From contig JADJZE010000018.1 in NCBI GenBank assembly GCA_016719405.1, forward strand, positions 434,001 through 498,000: DNA of 64,000 nucleotides, given 5' to 3'. This document shows, piece by piece, positions 36,301-45,081 of the stretch (positions within the stretch are counted from its first letter, which is position 1; every line of letters begins with the position of its first letter). Below the pieces are notes generated by a model, which saw only the letters and a list, made by a program, of their open reading frames with translations, searched no databases and had not been told where the DNA came from. This DNA is from Candidatus Aalborgicola lynettensis (lineage in GTDB: Bacteria > Pseudomonadota > Gammaproteobacteria > Burkholderiales > Burkholderiaceae_C). Made by a program: the position numbers and the translations under genes.

Positions 36301-36449
36301 AGATATTGCACCCGGTGGCGGTGGTAATTTTCTCGGGCTTGATTACCTCTACCTTGCTTGATTCCTTTTTGACCCCGGCAATGGTGGCACTGTTTGGTTC
36401 CAAACCCATTGCTGCTCTGGTTGAAAGCTCGGGGGTAGAGACCTTTTGA
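33338..36449 (+). CDS. Heavy-metal RND efflux pump (CzcA/CusA-like), one frameshift
   Basis: Inner-membrane RND pump of about 1037 residues. 'MPVDVFPDLNKPTVTLQVEAGGMAPEEVEQLI' at the N-terminus is the heavy-metal RND signature. 'GGLVDDAVVGVENVLRRL' is the charged TM4 segment that drives proton coupling. 'LVGFITLAGIAIRNGILKVSHYINL' and 'GSGERLTPVLMTALVAALALAPLL' follow in the C-terminal half. The frame changes near 33876: 'LPGVAQVVP' joins 'GGEVRQYQVQPDTARMAALGV' after a probable two-base loss. The operon order czcI-C-B-A suggests divalent cation export, but Cu/Ag cannot be excluded. Confidence 0.88.
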
Positions 36450-36525
36450 TTCATCCCACACGAATAGTTGTTTCCTTTTTTTCCAACCGCTGCATGCAGC
36501 ACTTTGAACGTAGAAAGTAACTTGT

Positions 36526-36915
36526 ATGAAAAACAGTCTGAAATTCTTTGCGTGTTTGGCTATTGCGGCCAGCGTCGCAGGCCCAGTCGTTGCTGCTGGT
36601 GATCACAGCCATGATCACGTTCCCACAAACGGCGGCATCGTGGTGGAGACGAAGGCCGGAGACTTGGAAATTGTTGCAAAACCTGATTTGTTGCAGATAT
36701 TCGTCAGTGACCATGGAAAGCCTGTGCAGTTGGACGGCGCCAAAGCCAACGTCACCTTGTTAAACGGAGCTGAAAAATCCGAGGCACAGTTATTGCCCGC
36801 AGGAAATAAGTTGGAGGCCAAAGGAAGCTTTAAGGTCGCTAAAGGAACGAAAGGCATTGCGGTGCTTACGCTAGCAGGAAAACCACCTGCTACCGCCAGG
36901 TTTGAAGTGAAGTAA
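36526..36915 (+). CDS. Small periplasmic His-rich metal-binding protein
   Basis: A 129-residue exported protein (signal peptide 'MKNSLKFFACLAIAASVAGPVVAA') whose mature N-terminus is 'GDHSHDHVPTNGGIVVE', a His cluster like that of the adjacent adaptor. The rest looks like a small beta-sandwich. It follows the RND pump after 76 bases and is probably a metal chaperone or sponge of this efflux operon. I recognise no named family. Confidence 0.72.
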   Translation: MKNSLKFFACLAIAASVAGPVVAAGDHSHDHVPTNGGIVVETKAGDLEIVAKPDLLQIFVSDHGKPVQLDGAKANVTLLNGAEKSEAQLLPAGNKLEAKGSFKVAKGTKGIAVLTLAGKPPATARFEVK

Positions 36916-37032
36916 AACCGGTCGAGTGCGATTCAAAAAGAACAGCCCGGAGAAGCACGTCAGCATAAAATCCAAACGCGCAACACCGACCCTTTGTCAG
37001 GTTCACCGGAATACGCACCTTGATTGGATTAC

Positions 37033-38940
37033 ATGGCTTCCATCCACATTCCATTGGACTTCCCGCGCGAAAAGCTGGGTTTGTGCATGATCGTGAAAAA
37101 CGAGGAGCGTGCGCTGGCCAGGTGCCTGGAATCGGTGCGTGACTGGGTTGGCGAGATGGTTGTGGTGGATACGGGTTCGACCGATAACACGGTAAACATC
37201 GCTGTGTCGTATGGGGCACGTGTCAGCCATTTTGCATGGTGCGATGATTTTTCCGCTGCGCGCAACGCAGCCCTCGATCAGGCGACTTGTGAGTGGATTC
37301 TGGTGCTCGACGGAGATGAGTTCCTCCATGTGGAAGACCCCGAAAAACTGGCACAAGCCTTGCAGCAATCGCGGTTTGACGGGTTTAGTGTGCCCATTCG
37401 CAGTGTGAATGATGACGGCACGTATTCGAAAGCGATGGTATTTCGCCTGTTCCGACGGTCTCAACCGGGTATACGGTACCGCGGCGAAGTTCATGAGCAA
37501 CTACAAGCTGTGGCCTCAGGCGAATTGCACACATCCAGTCTGGCATGTGTTTCCATCGACCATGATGGCTATACCGCTGCGGTTGTTGCCAGTGCGGACA
37601 AGGCCAGGCGAAATGTGCGCTTGTCTCACAAATTGACGCAATCGCGGCCGCAGGACCCGTTTTCGTGGTTTGTCCACGCCATGGCACTCACGCAGTCCGA
37701 TCCGGACGGCATGCTGGACGCCGCAGAAAAGGCGGTTGCACTTTTCGAGGCGGATTCTTCGCGCATTCGGGGTGAGCACTATGTTGTCAATCTGTACCTG
37801 GCCTTGATCAATGCACACCAGTCACGCGGCAGTATTGCCCGGGCATTGGCGCTTTCAGATCGGGCGCTGGAGATTTTTCCTGACTCCCCGGACCTGAATT
37901 ACCGACGCGGTGTTGTTCGCATTGAGAAGGGCGATTTTGCGGCTGCGGTGGATGACCTGGTGTGTGCACTCGGGCCGCGTGCATCTGCGTTTGGCCTTCT
38001 TGTTGATCCCGCTGCAACGGGGCATGGTGCACGTACTGCTCTGGCCCATGCAATGCGGCAATTGGGGCGCGTGGACGACGCCGTGGCCCAACTTCACCTG
38101 GCGATCGACCAGGCTCCCACGGAGTATGCGAATGCCCATGCTGAAATGGGTACTTTGCTGATGGAGCGTGGTGCACTGGATCAGGCAGTCCATTTCTTTG
38201 AAGAAGCTGGCCGTCGCAACAAGTCTCCCTCCGGCGTTGCTTTGCAGTTGGGATGGTGCCTGTACAAGTTGAACCGCTTCGACCGCGCAGAGGACGTTTT
38301 GCGTAGCCATGCTGGTGATCCCCAGATGGATTTGTTGTTGGCACGCCTATGGCTGGAAACAGGTAAGGCGAATCAGGCGTTGGCGTTGTTGCTTGCCAAT
38401 AGCCTGCCTGCTGCACTGCTACCCCTGGGTTGGGCCTATTTTGTATTGGGTAACACGGCACACGCTGCGAGTGCCTGGGACACATGGTTGAAGCAGGCTT
38501 CAGTTGAAAATGACGTGAAATCGGCTCTTTTACTATTCCGTTCGCTCATTGTGGAGAATCTTGCCGAGCCAGCACAATCCCAGTGCAGTGCCGGTGCACC
38601 GCGTGAAATGGATGGATGGGTGCTGTTGTTGCTCCGGTATGGGCTCAACGCATGTGCCGACAGGCTAGTTAGCCGCAGCCGTTTGGTGATGGGGGCACAT
38701 TGGCCCGGGGTGCGAATGCGGTGGGCGCAGGCCATGGTGGTAGCGGAATTTGTCGATGCGGGGATGGCTTTGTTATTGGAAGCTGCACAGGAGGCGCCCG
38801 AAGACAGTGCAGTTTATTACTGGCTGGGTTACTGTGCAGTGTTACGCCAGCAGACCGAAGACGCACGTGTTTTGTTTGAAGAGTGTCTTCGTCTGGACCC
38901 ACAGCACCCGCAGGCGCGACAGGCGCTGGCGATTTTGTAG
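37033..38940 (+). CDS. Glycosyltransferase family 2 with TPR domain, near fliS
   Basis: An N-terminal GT2 domain has 'LGLCMIVKNEERALARCLESVRDWVGEMVVVDTGSTDNT' and the D-x-D-like 'ILVLDGDEF'. A long TPR-type helical repeat region (from about residue 200) runs to the C-terminus ('AVYYWLGYCAVLRQQTEDARVLFEECLRLDPQHPQAR'). About 635 residues; the ATG at 37033 was chosen over the TTG at 37024. It lies immediately before fliS and the flagellin methylase gene, so protein O-glycosylation of flagellin is a reasonable inference. The acceptor is not proven. Confidence 0.8.
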   Translation: MASIHIPLDFPREKLGLCMIVKNEERALARCLESVRDWVGEMVVVDTGSTDNTVNIAVSYGARVSHFAWCDDFSAARNAALDQATCEWILVLDGDEFLHVEDPEKLAQALQQSRFDGFSVPIRSVNDDGTYSKAMVFRLFRRSQPGIRYRGEVHEQLQAVASGELHTSSLACVSIDHDGYTAAVVASADKARRNVRLSHKLTQSRPQDPFSWFVHAMALTQSDPDGMLDAAEKAVALFEADSSRIRGEHYVVNLYLALINAHQSRGSIARALALSDRALEIFPDSPDLNYRRGVVRIEKGDFAAAVDDLVCALGPRASAFGLLVDPAATGHGARTALAHAMRQLGRVDDAVAQLHLAIDQAPTEYANAHAEMGTLLMERGALDQAVHFFEEAGRRNKSPSGVALQLGWCLYKLNRFDRAEDVLRSHAGDPQMDLLLARLWLETGKANQALALLLANSLPAALLPLGWAYFVLGNTAHAASAWDTWLKQASVENDVKSALLLFRSLIVENLAEPAQSQCSAGAPREMDGWVLLLLRYGLNACADRLVSRSRLVMGAHWPGVRMRWAQAMVVAEFVDAGMALLLEAAQEAPEDSAVYYWLGYCAVLRQQTEDARVLFEECLRLDPQHPQARQALAIL

Positions 38941-38978
38941 GGGCCTGTTTATGCGATTGATCTTTGTCTTATGAGCCC

Positions 38979-39005
38979 TTGAGTTCGTTCAGTTCCTGTC
39001 GATAA
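38979..39005 (+). promoter_or_regulatory. Sigma-28-like promoter of fliS-fliT
   Basis: TTGAGTTC-N11-GTCGATAA has the exact FliA spacing. The -10 matches GCCGATAA at seven of eight positions; the -35 matches less well. It ends 33 bases before the fliS ATG, placing the start near 39012. Confidence 0.65.
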
Positions 39006-39037
39006 CTGTTTTACCCAGCAGCTACACGAGACACAAA

Positions 39038-39472
39038 ATGTATACATCCGTCAATATGCGCTCCGCAAATGCCTACCGTGCCGTGGCGGTTGAAACCGCA
39101 GTTGCCAGTGCCGACCCCCATCAGTTAGTCAATCTTTTGTACCAGGCGCTGATGCAGTCTTTGGGTGCCTGCAAACTTAGCATGCAGGCGGGTGATATTC
39201 CGGGTAAAGGTAAATCCATCCTGCGTGCGGTACGTCTGATTGAAGAAGGCCTCAAAGCGGGGCTTGACGATGCCAAAGGCGGTGAGTTGGCTGTCAATTT
39301 GCGTGGTTTGTATGACTATTGCATTTTGGTTTTGACAGAGGCGAACCTGAAAAATGATCCAAAGAAGGTGGATGAAGTGATTGGCTTGATACAGCCCGTG
39401 GCACAAGCTTGGAACGATATCAAGCCAGAGGTCACCAATCTCCCGCAATACTCCAGCCCAGCAGGAGTCTGA
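39038..39472 (+). CDS. fliS: Flagellin export chaperone FliS
   Basis: Cytoplasmic chaperone that keeps flagellin unfolded for export. The 144-residue all-helical protein starts with 'NAYRAVAVETAVASADPHQLVNLLYQALMQSL', the FliS signature, and continues with 'LRAVRLIEEGLKAGLDDAKGGELAVNLRGLYDYC'. It is followed by fliT after one base. fliC and fliD are not in this window, so the usual fliD-fliS adjacency is missing here. The frame is intact. Confidence 0.93.
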   Translation: MYTSVNMRSANAYRAVAVETAVASADPHQLVNLLYQALMQSLGACKLSMQAGDIPGKGKSILRAVRLIEEGLKAGLDDAKGGELAVNLRGLYDYCILVLTEANLKNDPKKVDEVIGLIQPVAQAWNDIKPEVTNLPQYSSPAGV

Positions 39473-39473
39473 G

Positions 39474-39773
39474 ATGTCACAACAATTGCTCGAATACTAC
39501 AAATCGATCGAGGAAAGCAGTCTGAAAATGCTGGATGCGGCGAAGTCCCAAAACTGGGACCTGGTTGTCCGGTGCGAAGGCGCTTGTGCCGTACTGATCG
39601 AACAACTGCGTGTTCTGAGCCGTTCGGAGCAGTTACTGCCGGAGTTGCGTGGCGAAAAGGCGCGGATCATGCAGCGCATTCTGTTCAATGATGCGCAGAT
39701 CCGCTATTTGGCAGAACCATGGCTGGAGCATTTAGATGAACACTCTGCGGAGTGCCCGCAGTTTTTGCACTGA
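39474..39773 (+). CDS. fliT: Flagellar chaperone FliT
   Basis: A 99-residue helical protein (MSQQLLEYYKSIEESSLKMLDAAKSQNWD ...) starting one base after fliS. Size, helical pattern and position match FliT, the chaperone for the cap protein FliD and, in enterics, an antagonist of FlhDC. Sequence conservation in FliT is weak, so the call relies partly on context. Confidence 0.8.
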   Translation: MSQQLLEYYKSIEESSLKMLDAAKSQNWDLVVRCEGACAVLIEQLRVLSRSEQLLPELRGEKARIMQRILFNDAQIRYLAEPWLEHLDEHSAECPQFLH

Positions 39774-39774
39774 G

Positions 39775-40968
39775 TCAGTTCAACAGGGCGTAGAGCTGTT
39801 CGAGTTGGGTCCATTCGGATCGGGCGAGGAGACTTTCCGCACGTTTTGAAAATGCCATGTTGTGTTGATAAATCCGGCAAAAAACATGCACAGTGCGCAC
39901 GATGGGTGCTTCGCCCAGTGCACGCCCCTCCTCGGCGGCAATTCCAGCCAACATTAGGCGCAAGATTCCATATCGTGTCAGAAGGCGCCGGTAGTGCGCC
40001 ATGGCGCTCGCCTGGGTCCAGGGGAATACTTCCCGGACGAGGTCGTTGAGCAGGTACCGCGACACCAATTTTTCACAAAGGCCGCGGTCGTCAGCCAATA
40101 ACTGCATACCTTTCCGGTAGTTTTCAGAAATTCTTTCCAGAGAGAGTTCGCTGGTAATGCCAAGTCCGGAGCGAACCCGGTCCAAAATATCCAGCTGCAC
40201 CCCTTTGGCCTCGTTGGGCGACTTTGTTCCAAACAAAATGGAGAAGAGCGTTACGCTGGTCGCCTGTTGTGTATTGAGTTGACTGGCGCTGGCATGGATG
40301 CTTCCCGTCTCAATCATCGTCCGCATTTCCTCCATCAGTACCGGAGTCACGGCCTGCGTACCCGCGTCAACCATGGTGTCCAACTGCTGGCATAACCAGC
40401 CAACGGTTATCAATCGTTCAGTGTTGGTCAGCCCCGGGGTTTGGAAAAGCTGGATGAGAAAGATCCGCACCTCGTCCATGGCGTCCATGGAAAATCCGCG
40501 CACCGACGGCACGACCGTGGTTGTGGCAAGGCGGGTGGTGAAGTCTGAGCTCACAAACTGAAAGGCAGTGTCGCGCGTCAGTGCAAGTCTTGCCGCCTCA
40601 GGGCACGAGAGCGTCAAACTTTGCTCGAACCGGTCTCCAAATTGGACTACGTAACGCGGGAAGATGTAGCAGGTATCGGAAAGCGCGTCCTCGCCCAGAT
40701 TCTTCTGAATAACACACAAGCCATCACCGGAATGCAAGCCACAACAGAAGTCGGTTGATCGGAGTTTGATCTTCCCGTGTCTGGCGTCCGATTCTTTGTC
40801 GTCCTGTACCAAAAATTGCTTCAAAAGTGGGTTTACCGCTGGATGCTCCTCACTTTGGTACCGCTGAAAGGTGTCTTTATCGACATTGATTGACCATGTT
40901 GCGCAGCAAGTGTCCACGCAGTCACCACCAGGGCACTGAAATTCGGTGACATACCGGGGGATGAGCAT
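39775..40968 (-). CDS. fliB: Flagellin lysine-N-methylase FliB
   Basis: Enzyme that methylates lysines of flagellin. The protein has the Cys-rich family signature 'CPGGDCVDTCCATW' near the N-terminus and a second Cys cluster 'CCGLHSGDGLCVIQKNLGEDALSDTCYIFPR'. These cysteines likely bind an Fe-S cluster. About 397 residues from ATG 40968; a longer TTG start at 41001 adds 11 residues without a visible ribosome-binding site. The gene converges on fliT with one base between stops. Together with the nearby glycosyltransferase it suggests extensive flagellin modification. Confidence 0.88.
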   Translation of the reverse strand: MLIPRYVTEFQCPGGDCVDTCCATWSINVDKDTFQRYQSEEHPAVNPLLKQFLVQDDKESDARHGKIKLRSTDFCCGLHSGDGLCVIQKNLGEDALSDTCYIFPRYVVQFGDRFEQSLTLSCPEAARLALTRDTAFQFVSSDFTTRLATTTVVPSVRGFSMDAMDEVRIFLIQLFQTPGLTNTERLITVGWLCQQLDTMVDAGTQAVTPVLMEEMRTMIETGSIHASASQLNTQQATSVTLFSILFGTKSPNEAKGVQLDILDRVRSGLGITSELSLERISENYRKGMQLLADDRGLCEKLVSRYLLNDLVREVFPWTQASAMAHYRRLLTRYGILRLMLAGIAAEEGRALGEAPIVRTVHVFCRIYQHNMAFSKRAESLLARSEWTQLEQLYALLN

Positions 40969-41104
40969 GGAACTGCGGAAATATTTTGGGGGAGCCGACA
41001 ATTTATGGGCCTTTTTGTATCGTGAGGTGTGTACCTTGTAGGCATCTTTTCACTGTTGTGTGGGCAAGTTTCTTGGCAGATCAGGACGTCTGGTGGACTC
41101 CACT

Positions 41105-41830
41105 TCAGTCCGCAGGCGCGGCAAAGCGGTCAAACCCGCGCTTGCGCAGTTCACATGCTGGGCACGCGCCGCAACCGTAACCCCAGACATGGCGGTGTGT
41201 GCGGTCGCCCAGGTAGCAGGTGTGGGTATGTTCCACGATCAGGTCCACCAACTTCTGCCCGCCTTGCGCTACGCCGGAGCGCTGCCCCAGGTCAAACGCC
41301 ATAGCCCAGGTGGCTGCCTTGTCGATCCACATCAGCGGGGTTTCTATCAAGTAGCGCTTGTCCATGCCCAGCGAGAGCGCCAGTTGCATGGCCTTCATAG
41401 TGTCGTCGCGGCAATCCGGGTAGCCCGAAAAGTCGGCCTCACACACGCCGGTAACGATGACCTGCAAATCGCGCCGGTAGGCAACGGCGGCAGCCAGGGT
41501 CAAAAACAGCAGGTTGCGCCCTGGCACAAAAGTGTTGGGCAGGCCGCTGGCTTCCATTTTGAAGGCCGTGTCGCGGGTGAGCGAGGTTTCGCTGACCGCG
41601 CCAAGTACGGCCAGGTCCAGCAAATGGTCTTCGCCCAGCTTGAGCGTCCAGGCGGGGAACTGCTTGCGAATTTCCTGCAAGACGACGCGCCGGGCATCTA
41701 GTTCCACGCTGTGGCGCTGGCGATAGTCAAAGGCGATGGTTTCTACGCGCTGGTAACGCTCTAGCGCGTGGGCGAGGCAGGTGGTGGAATCTTGGCCACC
41801 GGAGAATAAAACGAGTGCGCTGGTGTGCAT
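41105..41830 (-). CDS. queC: 7-cyano-7-deazaguanine synthase QueC
   Basis: ATP-dependent enzyme that converts 7-carboxy-7-deazaguanine to preQ0 for queuosine tRNA modification. The 241-residue protein has the PP-loop 'LFSGGQDSTTCLAHAL' and the C-terminal zinc-binding cysteines 'GYGCGACPACELRKRGF'. The frame is intact. No preQ1 riboswitch was seen in the short upstream region. Confidence 0.95.
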   Translation of the reverse strand: MHTSALVLFSGGQDSTTCLAHALERYQRVETIAFDYRQRHSVELDARRVVLQEIRKQFPAWTLKLGEDHLLDLAVLGAVSETSLTRDTAFKMEASGLPNTFVPGRNLLFLTLAAAVAYRRDLQVIVTGVCEADFSGYPDCRDDTMKAMQLALSLGMDKRYLIETPLMWIDKAATWAMAFDLGQRSGVAQGGQKLVDLIVEHTHTCYLGDRTHRHVWGYGCGACPACELRKRGFDRFAAPAD

Positions 41831-41897
41831 GGTGCCAATGGTAGAACATTCGGAGACCCCGCCTGCCTAGGGGCCCGCCCCCAGCAACCATGGCGTA

Positions 41898-42413
41898 TCA
41901 AACCTTGTCGTTCCTGGCGATCTTGCTGGGCTGGTACACCAGCACTTCTTTGGCCAAGGTGCCCGGCGCTTCGGTGGGTGGTACAGGCGGTGGAGGCGTT
42001 AGCTGGTTGCTGACCTGCTCCAACTGGATGGCACTGGCACCGGCCGTCCACATGCTCTTGATGTGCTCCATCAAAATCTGGTACATCGGCTTGGGCGGTG
42101 GGTCTTCGACTTTTTCGGGCTCAGGGCGTTGAATGGTCCAGTCTTTGGGCGAGGTCGCTGCCTCGGACCCGCGGCGCATCGGGTCTGACACACTGGTGTG
42201 CATCGCCTCGCCCTCATTGGTCTGCAATGCCGGGTTGATGCGATTGACCACGCTAGGAGGCGCAGAGGACGCATCGGTAGCCGCAAGCGGCCCGCTGATG
42301 TGCACGGAGGGATTGACTGGGGCCACTGGAATCACCCTGTTTGCCCCAGCCGAAGCCAAATCTGCGCCTGCGGGGCGCATATTCGGGGTTCGATCAATGG
42401 AAGGCAATTGCAT
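41898..42413 (-). CDS. Hypothetical protein, Pro-rich
   Basis: A 171-residue protein without a recognised domain. The N-terminal half is low in complexity; the central part has 'KPMYQILMEHIKSMWTAGASAIQLEQVSNQL', which looks like an amphipathic helical segment, followed by a proline run. No signal peptide or membrane segment is evident. It lies alone between queC and ffh on the minus strand. Its coding status is supported by a long frame with typical codon use, not by homology. Confidence 0.55.
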   Translation of the reverse strand: MQLPSIDRTPNMRPAGADLASAGANRVIPVAPVNPSVHISGPLAATDASSAPPSVVNRINPALQTNEGEAMHTSVSDPMRRGSEAATSPKDWTIQRPEPEKVEDPPPKPMYQILMEHIKSMWTAGASAIQLEQVSNQLTPPPPVPPTEAPGTLAKEVLVYQPSKIARNDKV

Positions 42414-42547
42414 TTGGCTACAGGCGTGTGGGCCGCTCCGGTGACTTTTAGTTGTTGACGTACGTTTACTAACGGCAGATTTAGAAGGTTATTTAGGCCT
42501 ATTTCAAAAATATTTTGAGAAATTCACGGAATGGCCCCACTGCACCC

Positions 42548-42582
42548 ATCAGAAAACGCACTATTAAAGTGCGTTTTCTGAT
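42548..42582. terminator. Perfect 15-bp hairpin downstream of ffh
   Basis: ATCAGAAAACGCACT pairs perfectly with AGTGCGTTTTCTGAT around a five-base loop (ATTAA). It sits 17 bases past the ffh stop and could act as a terminator or 3' stabiliser, although no long U-tract follows. Nothing else is seen in 42414-42547. Confidence 0.6.
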
Positions 42583-42598
42583 GATCGGGGGCCAGCAC

Positions 42599-43963
42599 TC
42601 AAAACGGCATTTTGGGCATGCCCTTCATGCCCCCGAGGCGGCGCATCATTTTCATCATGCCGCCACCCTTCATTTTTTTCATCATTTCCTGCATTTGCTC
42701 AAACTCCTTGAGCATGCGGTTGACTTCCTGCACCTGCACGCCTGCTCCCGCAGCAATGCGGCGCTTGCGAGTGGCTTTGATGAGGTCGGGCTTGCGCCGC
42801 TCCAGCGGGGTCATGCTGTGGATGATGCCCTCCTTGCGCTTGATGTCTTTTTCGGCCTTGTTCATATCCACCTGACCGGCCTGCGCCGCCAAGGCGGAGG
42901 GCAGCTTATCCATCAGGCTGGTCAGGCCACCCATCTGCTTCATTTGCTGGATTTGCGCCAAAAAATCGTTCAAATCGAAACCGGCACCGCTTTTAACCTT
43001 GGCCGCCAGTTTTTGGGCCGCTTCGATATTCACTCCGGCGGTGACCTGCTCCACCAGGGCCAAAATGTCGCCCATGCCCAGAATGCGCCCAGCGTGGCGC
43101 TCGGCATCGAACACTTCCAGACCATCCAGTTTCTCACTGGTACCGGCAAATTTGATGGGGGCACCGGTAATCTGGCGCACCGAGAGTGCGGCACCGCCGC
43201 GGGAATCGCCGTCGAGTTTGGTCAGCACAATGCCGGTCAGGGGCAAAGCCTCCTTGAAGGCCTTGGCGGTGTTCACCGCGTCTTGGCCCTGCATGGCATC
43301 CACCACAAACAGGGTTTCAACCGGCTTCAATACGGCGTGCAGTTCCTTGATTTCGCGCATCAACACGTCGTCAATGGCCAAGCGGCCTGCCGTATCCACC
43401 AGCAGTACATCAAAGAAATGTTTTTTGGCGTAGTCCAGCGCAGCCAGACCAATGTCCACAGGCTTTTGGTCCGGTGTGCTGGGAAACCACTCGGCCCCGG
43501 CCTGGGCGGTGACGGTCTTGAGCTGTTCAATCGCTGCCGGGCGGTAGACGTCGCCCGATACGGTAAGCACTTTTTTCTTGCGCTTCTCGATCAGATGGCG
43601 TGCCAGCTTGGCTGTGGTAGTAGTTTTGCCCGCACCCTGCAAACCGGCCATCAATATCACTGCGGGTGGCTGTGCGGCCAGGTTGATGTCACTCACCCCT
43701 TCGCCCATGGTGGCGGCCAGTTCCTTGCTGACAATGCTTACCAGCACCTGGCCTGGCTGCAAAGAGCCCAGCACCTCTTCACCCAGTGCCTTTTCCTTGA
43801 CGCGGGCAATAAAGTCACGCACCACCGGAAGCGCCACGTCGGCCTCCAGCAAGGCCATGCGGACTTCGCGCAACATGTCGCCCACATTGGATTCGGTGAT
43901 GCGGGCCTGGCCGCGCATTTCTTTAACGAGACGGGAAAGTTTGTCGGAGAGGGCGGAGGCCAT
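42599..43963 (-). CDS. ffh: Signal recognition particle protein Ffh
   Basis: GTPase subunit of the signal recognition particle. The 454-residue protein has the N domain (MASALSDKLSRLVKEMRGQARITESNVGDMLREVR), the G domain P-loop 'GLQGAGKTTTTAKLA', 'DTAGRL' and 'TKLDGDSRGGAAL', and the Met-rich C-terminal M domain ('MKKMKGGGMMKMMRRLGGMKGMPKMPF') that binds signal peptides and 4.5S RNA. The frame is intact. No ffs RNA gene was seen nearby. Confidence 0.97.
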   Translation of the reverse strand: MASALSDKLSRLVKEMRGQARITESNVGDMLREVRMALLEADVALPVVRDFIARVKEKALGEEVLGSLQPGQVLVSIVSKELAATMGEGVSDINLAAQPPAVILMAGLQGAGKTTTTAKLARHLIEKRKKKVLTVSGDVYRPAAIEQLKTVTAQAGAEWFPSTPDQKPVDIGLAALDYAKKHFFDVLLVDTAGRLAIDDVLMREIKELHAVLKPVETLFVVDAMQGQDAVNTAKAFKEALPLTGIVLTKLDGDSRGGAALSVRQITGAPIKFAGTSEKLDGLEVFDAERHAGRILGMGDILALVEQVTAGVNIEAAQKLAAKVKSGAGFDLNDFLAQIQQMKQMGGLTSLMDKLPSALAAQAGQVDMNKAEKDIKRKEGIIHSMTPLERRKPDLIKATRKRRIAAGAGVQVQEVNRMLKEFEQMQEMMKKMKGGGMMKMMRRLGGMKGMPKMPF

Positions 43964-44041
43964 AGGTTGTATTCCGTGCTGCGGAACCAGGTGTGGAGGG
44001 CCAGCCAGGGCTGGCAGGGAGCAAAACGCTAAACTGTGGCC

Positions 44042-44845
44042 ATGATTTTAGCCAGTGCGCCTTACCCTCACCTAATCCTGTCGCTGGGCGCGGCGGCGGC
44101 CTACGCATGGCCGGCCGTGCAAGCACGGCGCATCAGTCCCCGGGCAGCGCGCAACTGGGTCGTGCTGGCCTGGTTGCTGCACGCGGGGGTGCTGGCGCTG
44201 GGTCTGTTTGGAGAGCAAGCGCACTTTGGATTCGCACCAGCCATGTCGGTCACCGCATGGCTGGTGGCTGGCGTGTATGGCGTAGAGAGTCAGATTTTCC
44301 CGCAACTACCTACCCGCTGGACCTTGTGCGCTCTGGGCACCGTAGCGGTACTGCTGGCCGTATTTTTTCCTGGCAACGCGATACCCGTCACGGCTTCGGC
44401 GTGGTTGGCGTTGCATCTGGCATTTGGAGTGGCCTGCTACGGCCTGTTTGGTATCGCGGTGGTGCATGCCTGGTTCATGACCCGCGCGGAGGCGCGCATC
44501 CGTCATGCGCAGGACCCCCACAGTGGATTGCCCTTATTGACACTGGAGCGGCTAACCTACCGCTTTGTGGGAGCCGGATTCGTGCTGCTCAGCGCCACAT
44601 TGCTGGCCGGCTTGTTATTTGGTGACACCCTGTACGGTCACGGCCATGCCTGGCGATGGAACCATAAAACCGTTTTCTCCACCCTGGCCTGGCTGACGTT
44701 TGCAATCTTGATGGTGGGACGATCCGCCTTTGGCTGGCGCGGCAGGCGTGCTGTCCACGTGCTATACACCGGATCGGCATTTTTGTTGCTGGCTTATGTA
44801 GGGTCGCGTTTTGTGATGGAAATCGTATTGGGACGCACGGCATGA
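44042..44845 (+). CDS. ypjD: Inner-membrane cytochrome-c-assembly family protein (YpjD-like)
   Basis: Multi-pass membrane protein of about 267 residues in the CcmC/CcsA-like family. It is divergent to ffh, the ypjD-ffh arrangement known from proteobacteria. 'LYGHGHAWRWNHKTVFSTLAWLTFAILMVGR' carries the conserved tryptophan and histidine region. The exact role is unclear. The ATG at 44042 was chosen over the GTG at 44036. The stop overlaps the next gene by ATGA. Confidence 0.8.
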   Translation: MILASAPYPHLILSLGAAAAYAWPAVQARRISPRAARNWVVLAWLLHAGVLALGLFGEQAHFGFAPAMSVTAWLVAGVYGVESQIFPQLPTRWTLCALGTVAVLLAVFFPGNAIPVTASAWLALHLAFGVACYGLFGIAVVHAWFMTRAEARIRHAQDPHSGLPLLTLERLTYRFVGAGFVLLSATLLAGLLFGDTLYGHGHAWRWNHKTVFSTLAWLTFAILMVGRSAFGWRGRRAVHVLYTGSAFLLLAYVGSRFVMEIVLGRTA

Positions 44846-45081
44846 GGTATGTACTGGGTGTTCTGGCCGTTCTGCTGCTGGTGTGGCACTGGCGCAGCAC
44901 GCGCGCCGCAGCGCTACTGCAACGCCAGCAGGCCGCAACCAACCACCTACCGGTCAAGGGCACGGCACAGCCGATGGTGGCATGCGGATTGTGTGGCGTG
45001 CATGTTCCCGCTGCCGACGCCATCAAAGGCGCCGATGGATCGTATTGCAGCATGGACCACCACCGGCAGGCGCGGGACTGA
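44842..45081 (+). CDS. Small PP0621-family protein
   Basis: A 79-residue protein with an N-terminal membrane segment (YVLGVLAVLLLVWHWR) and a cysteine-containing tail 'MVACGLCGVHVPAADAIKGADGSYCSMDHHRQA' that may bind a metal. Its start overlaps the ypjD stop and its stop touches the pilS start, so it is cotranscribed. The function is unknown. Confidence 0.75.
   Translation: MRYVLGVLAVLLLVWHWRSTRAAALLQRQQAATNHLPVKGTAQPMVACGLCGVHVPAADAIKGADGSYCSMDHHRQARD

Noticed and set aside
42515..44032. Plus-strand open frame of 505 residues
   Set aside because: Antisense to ffh; no family resemblance.
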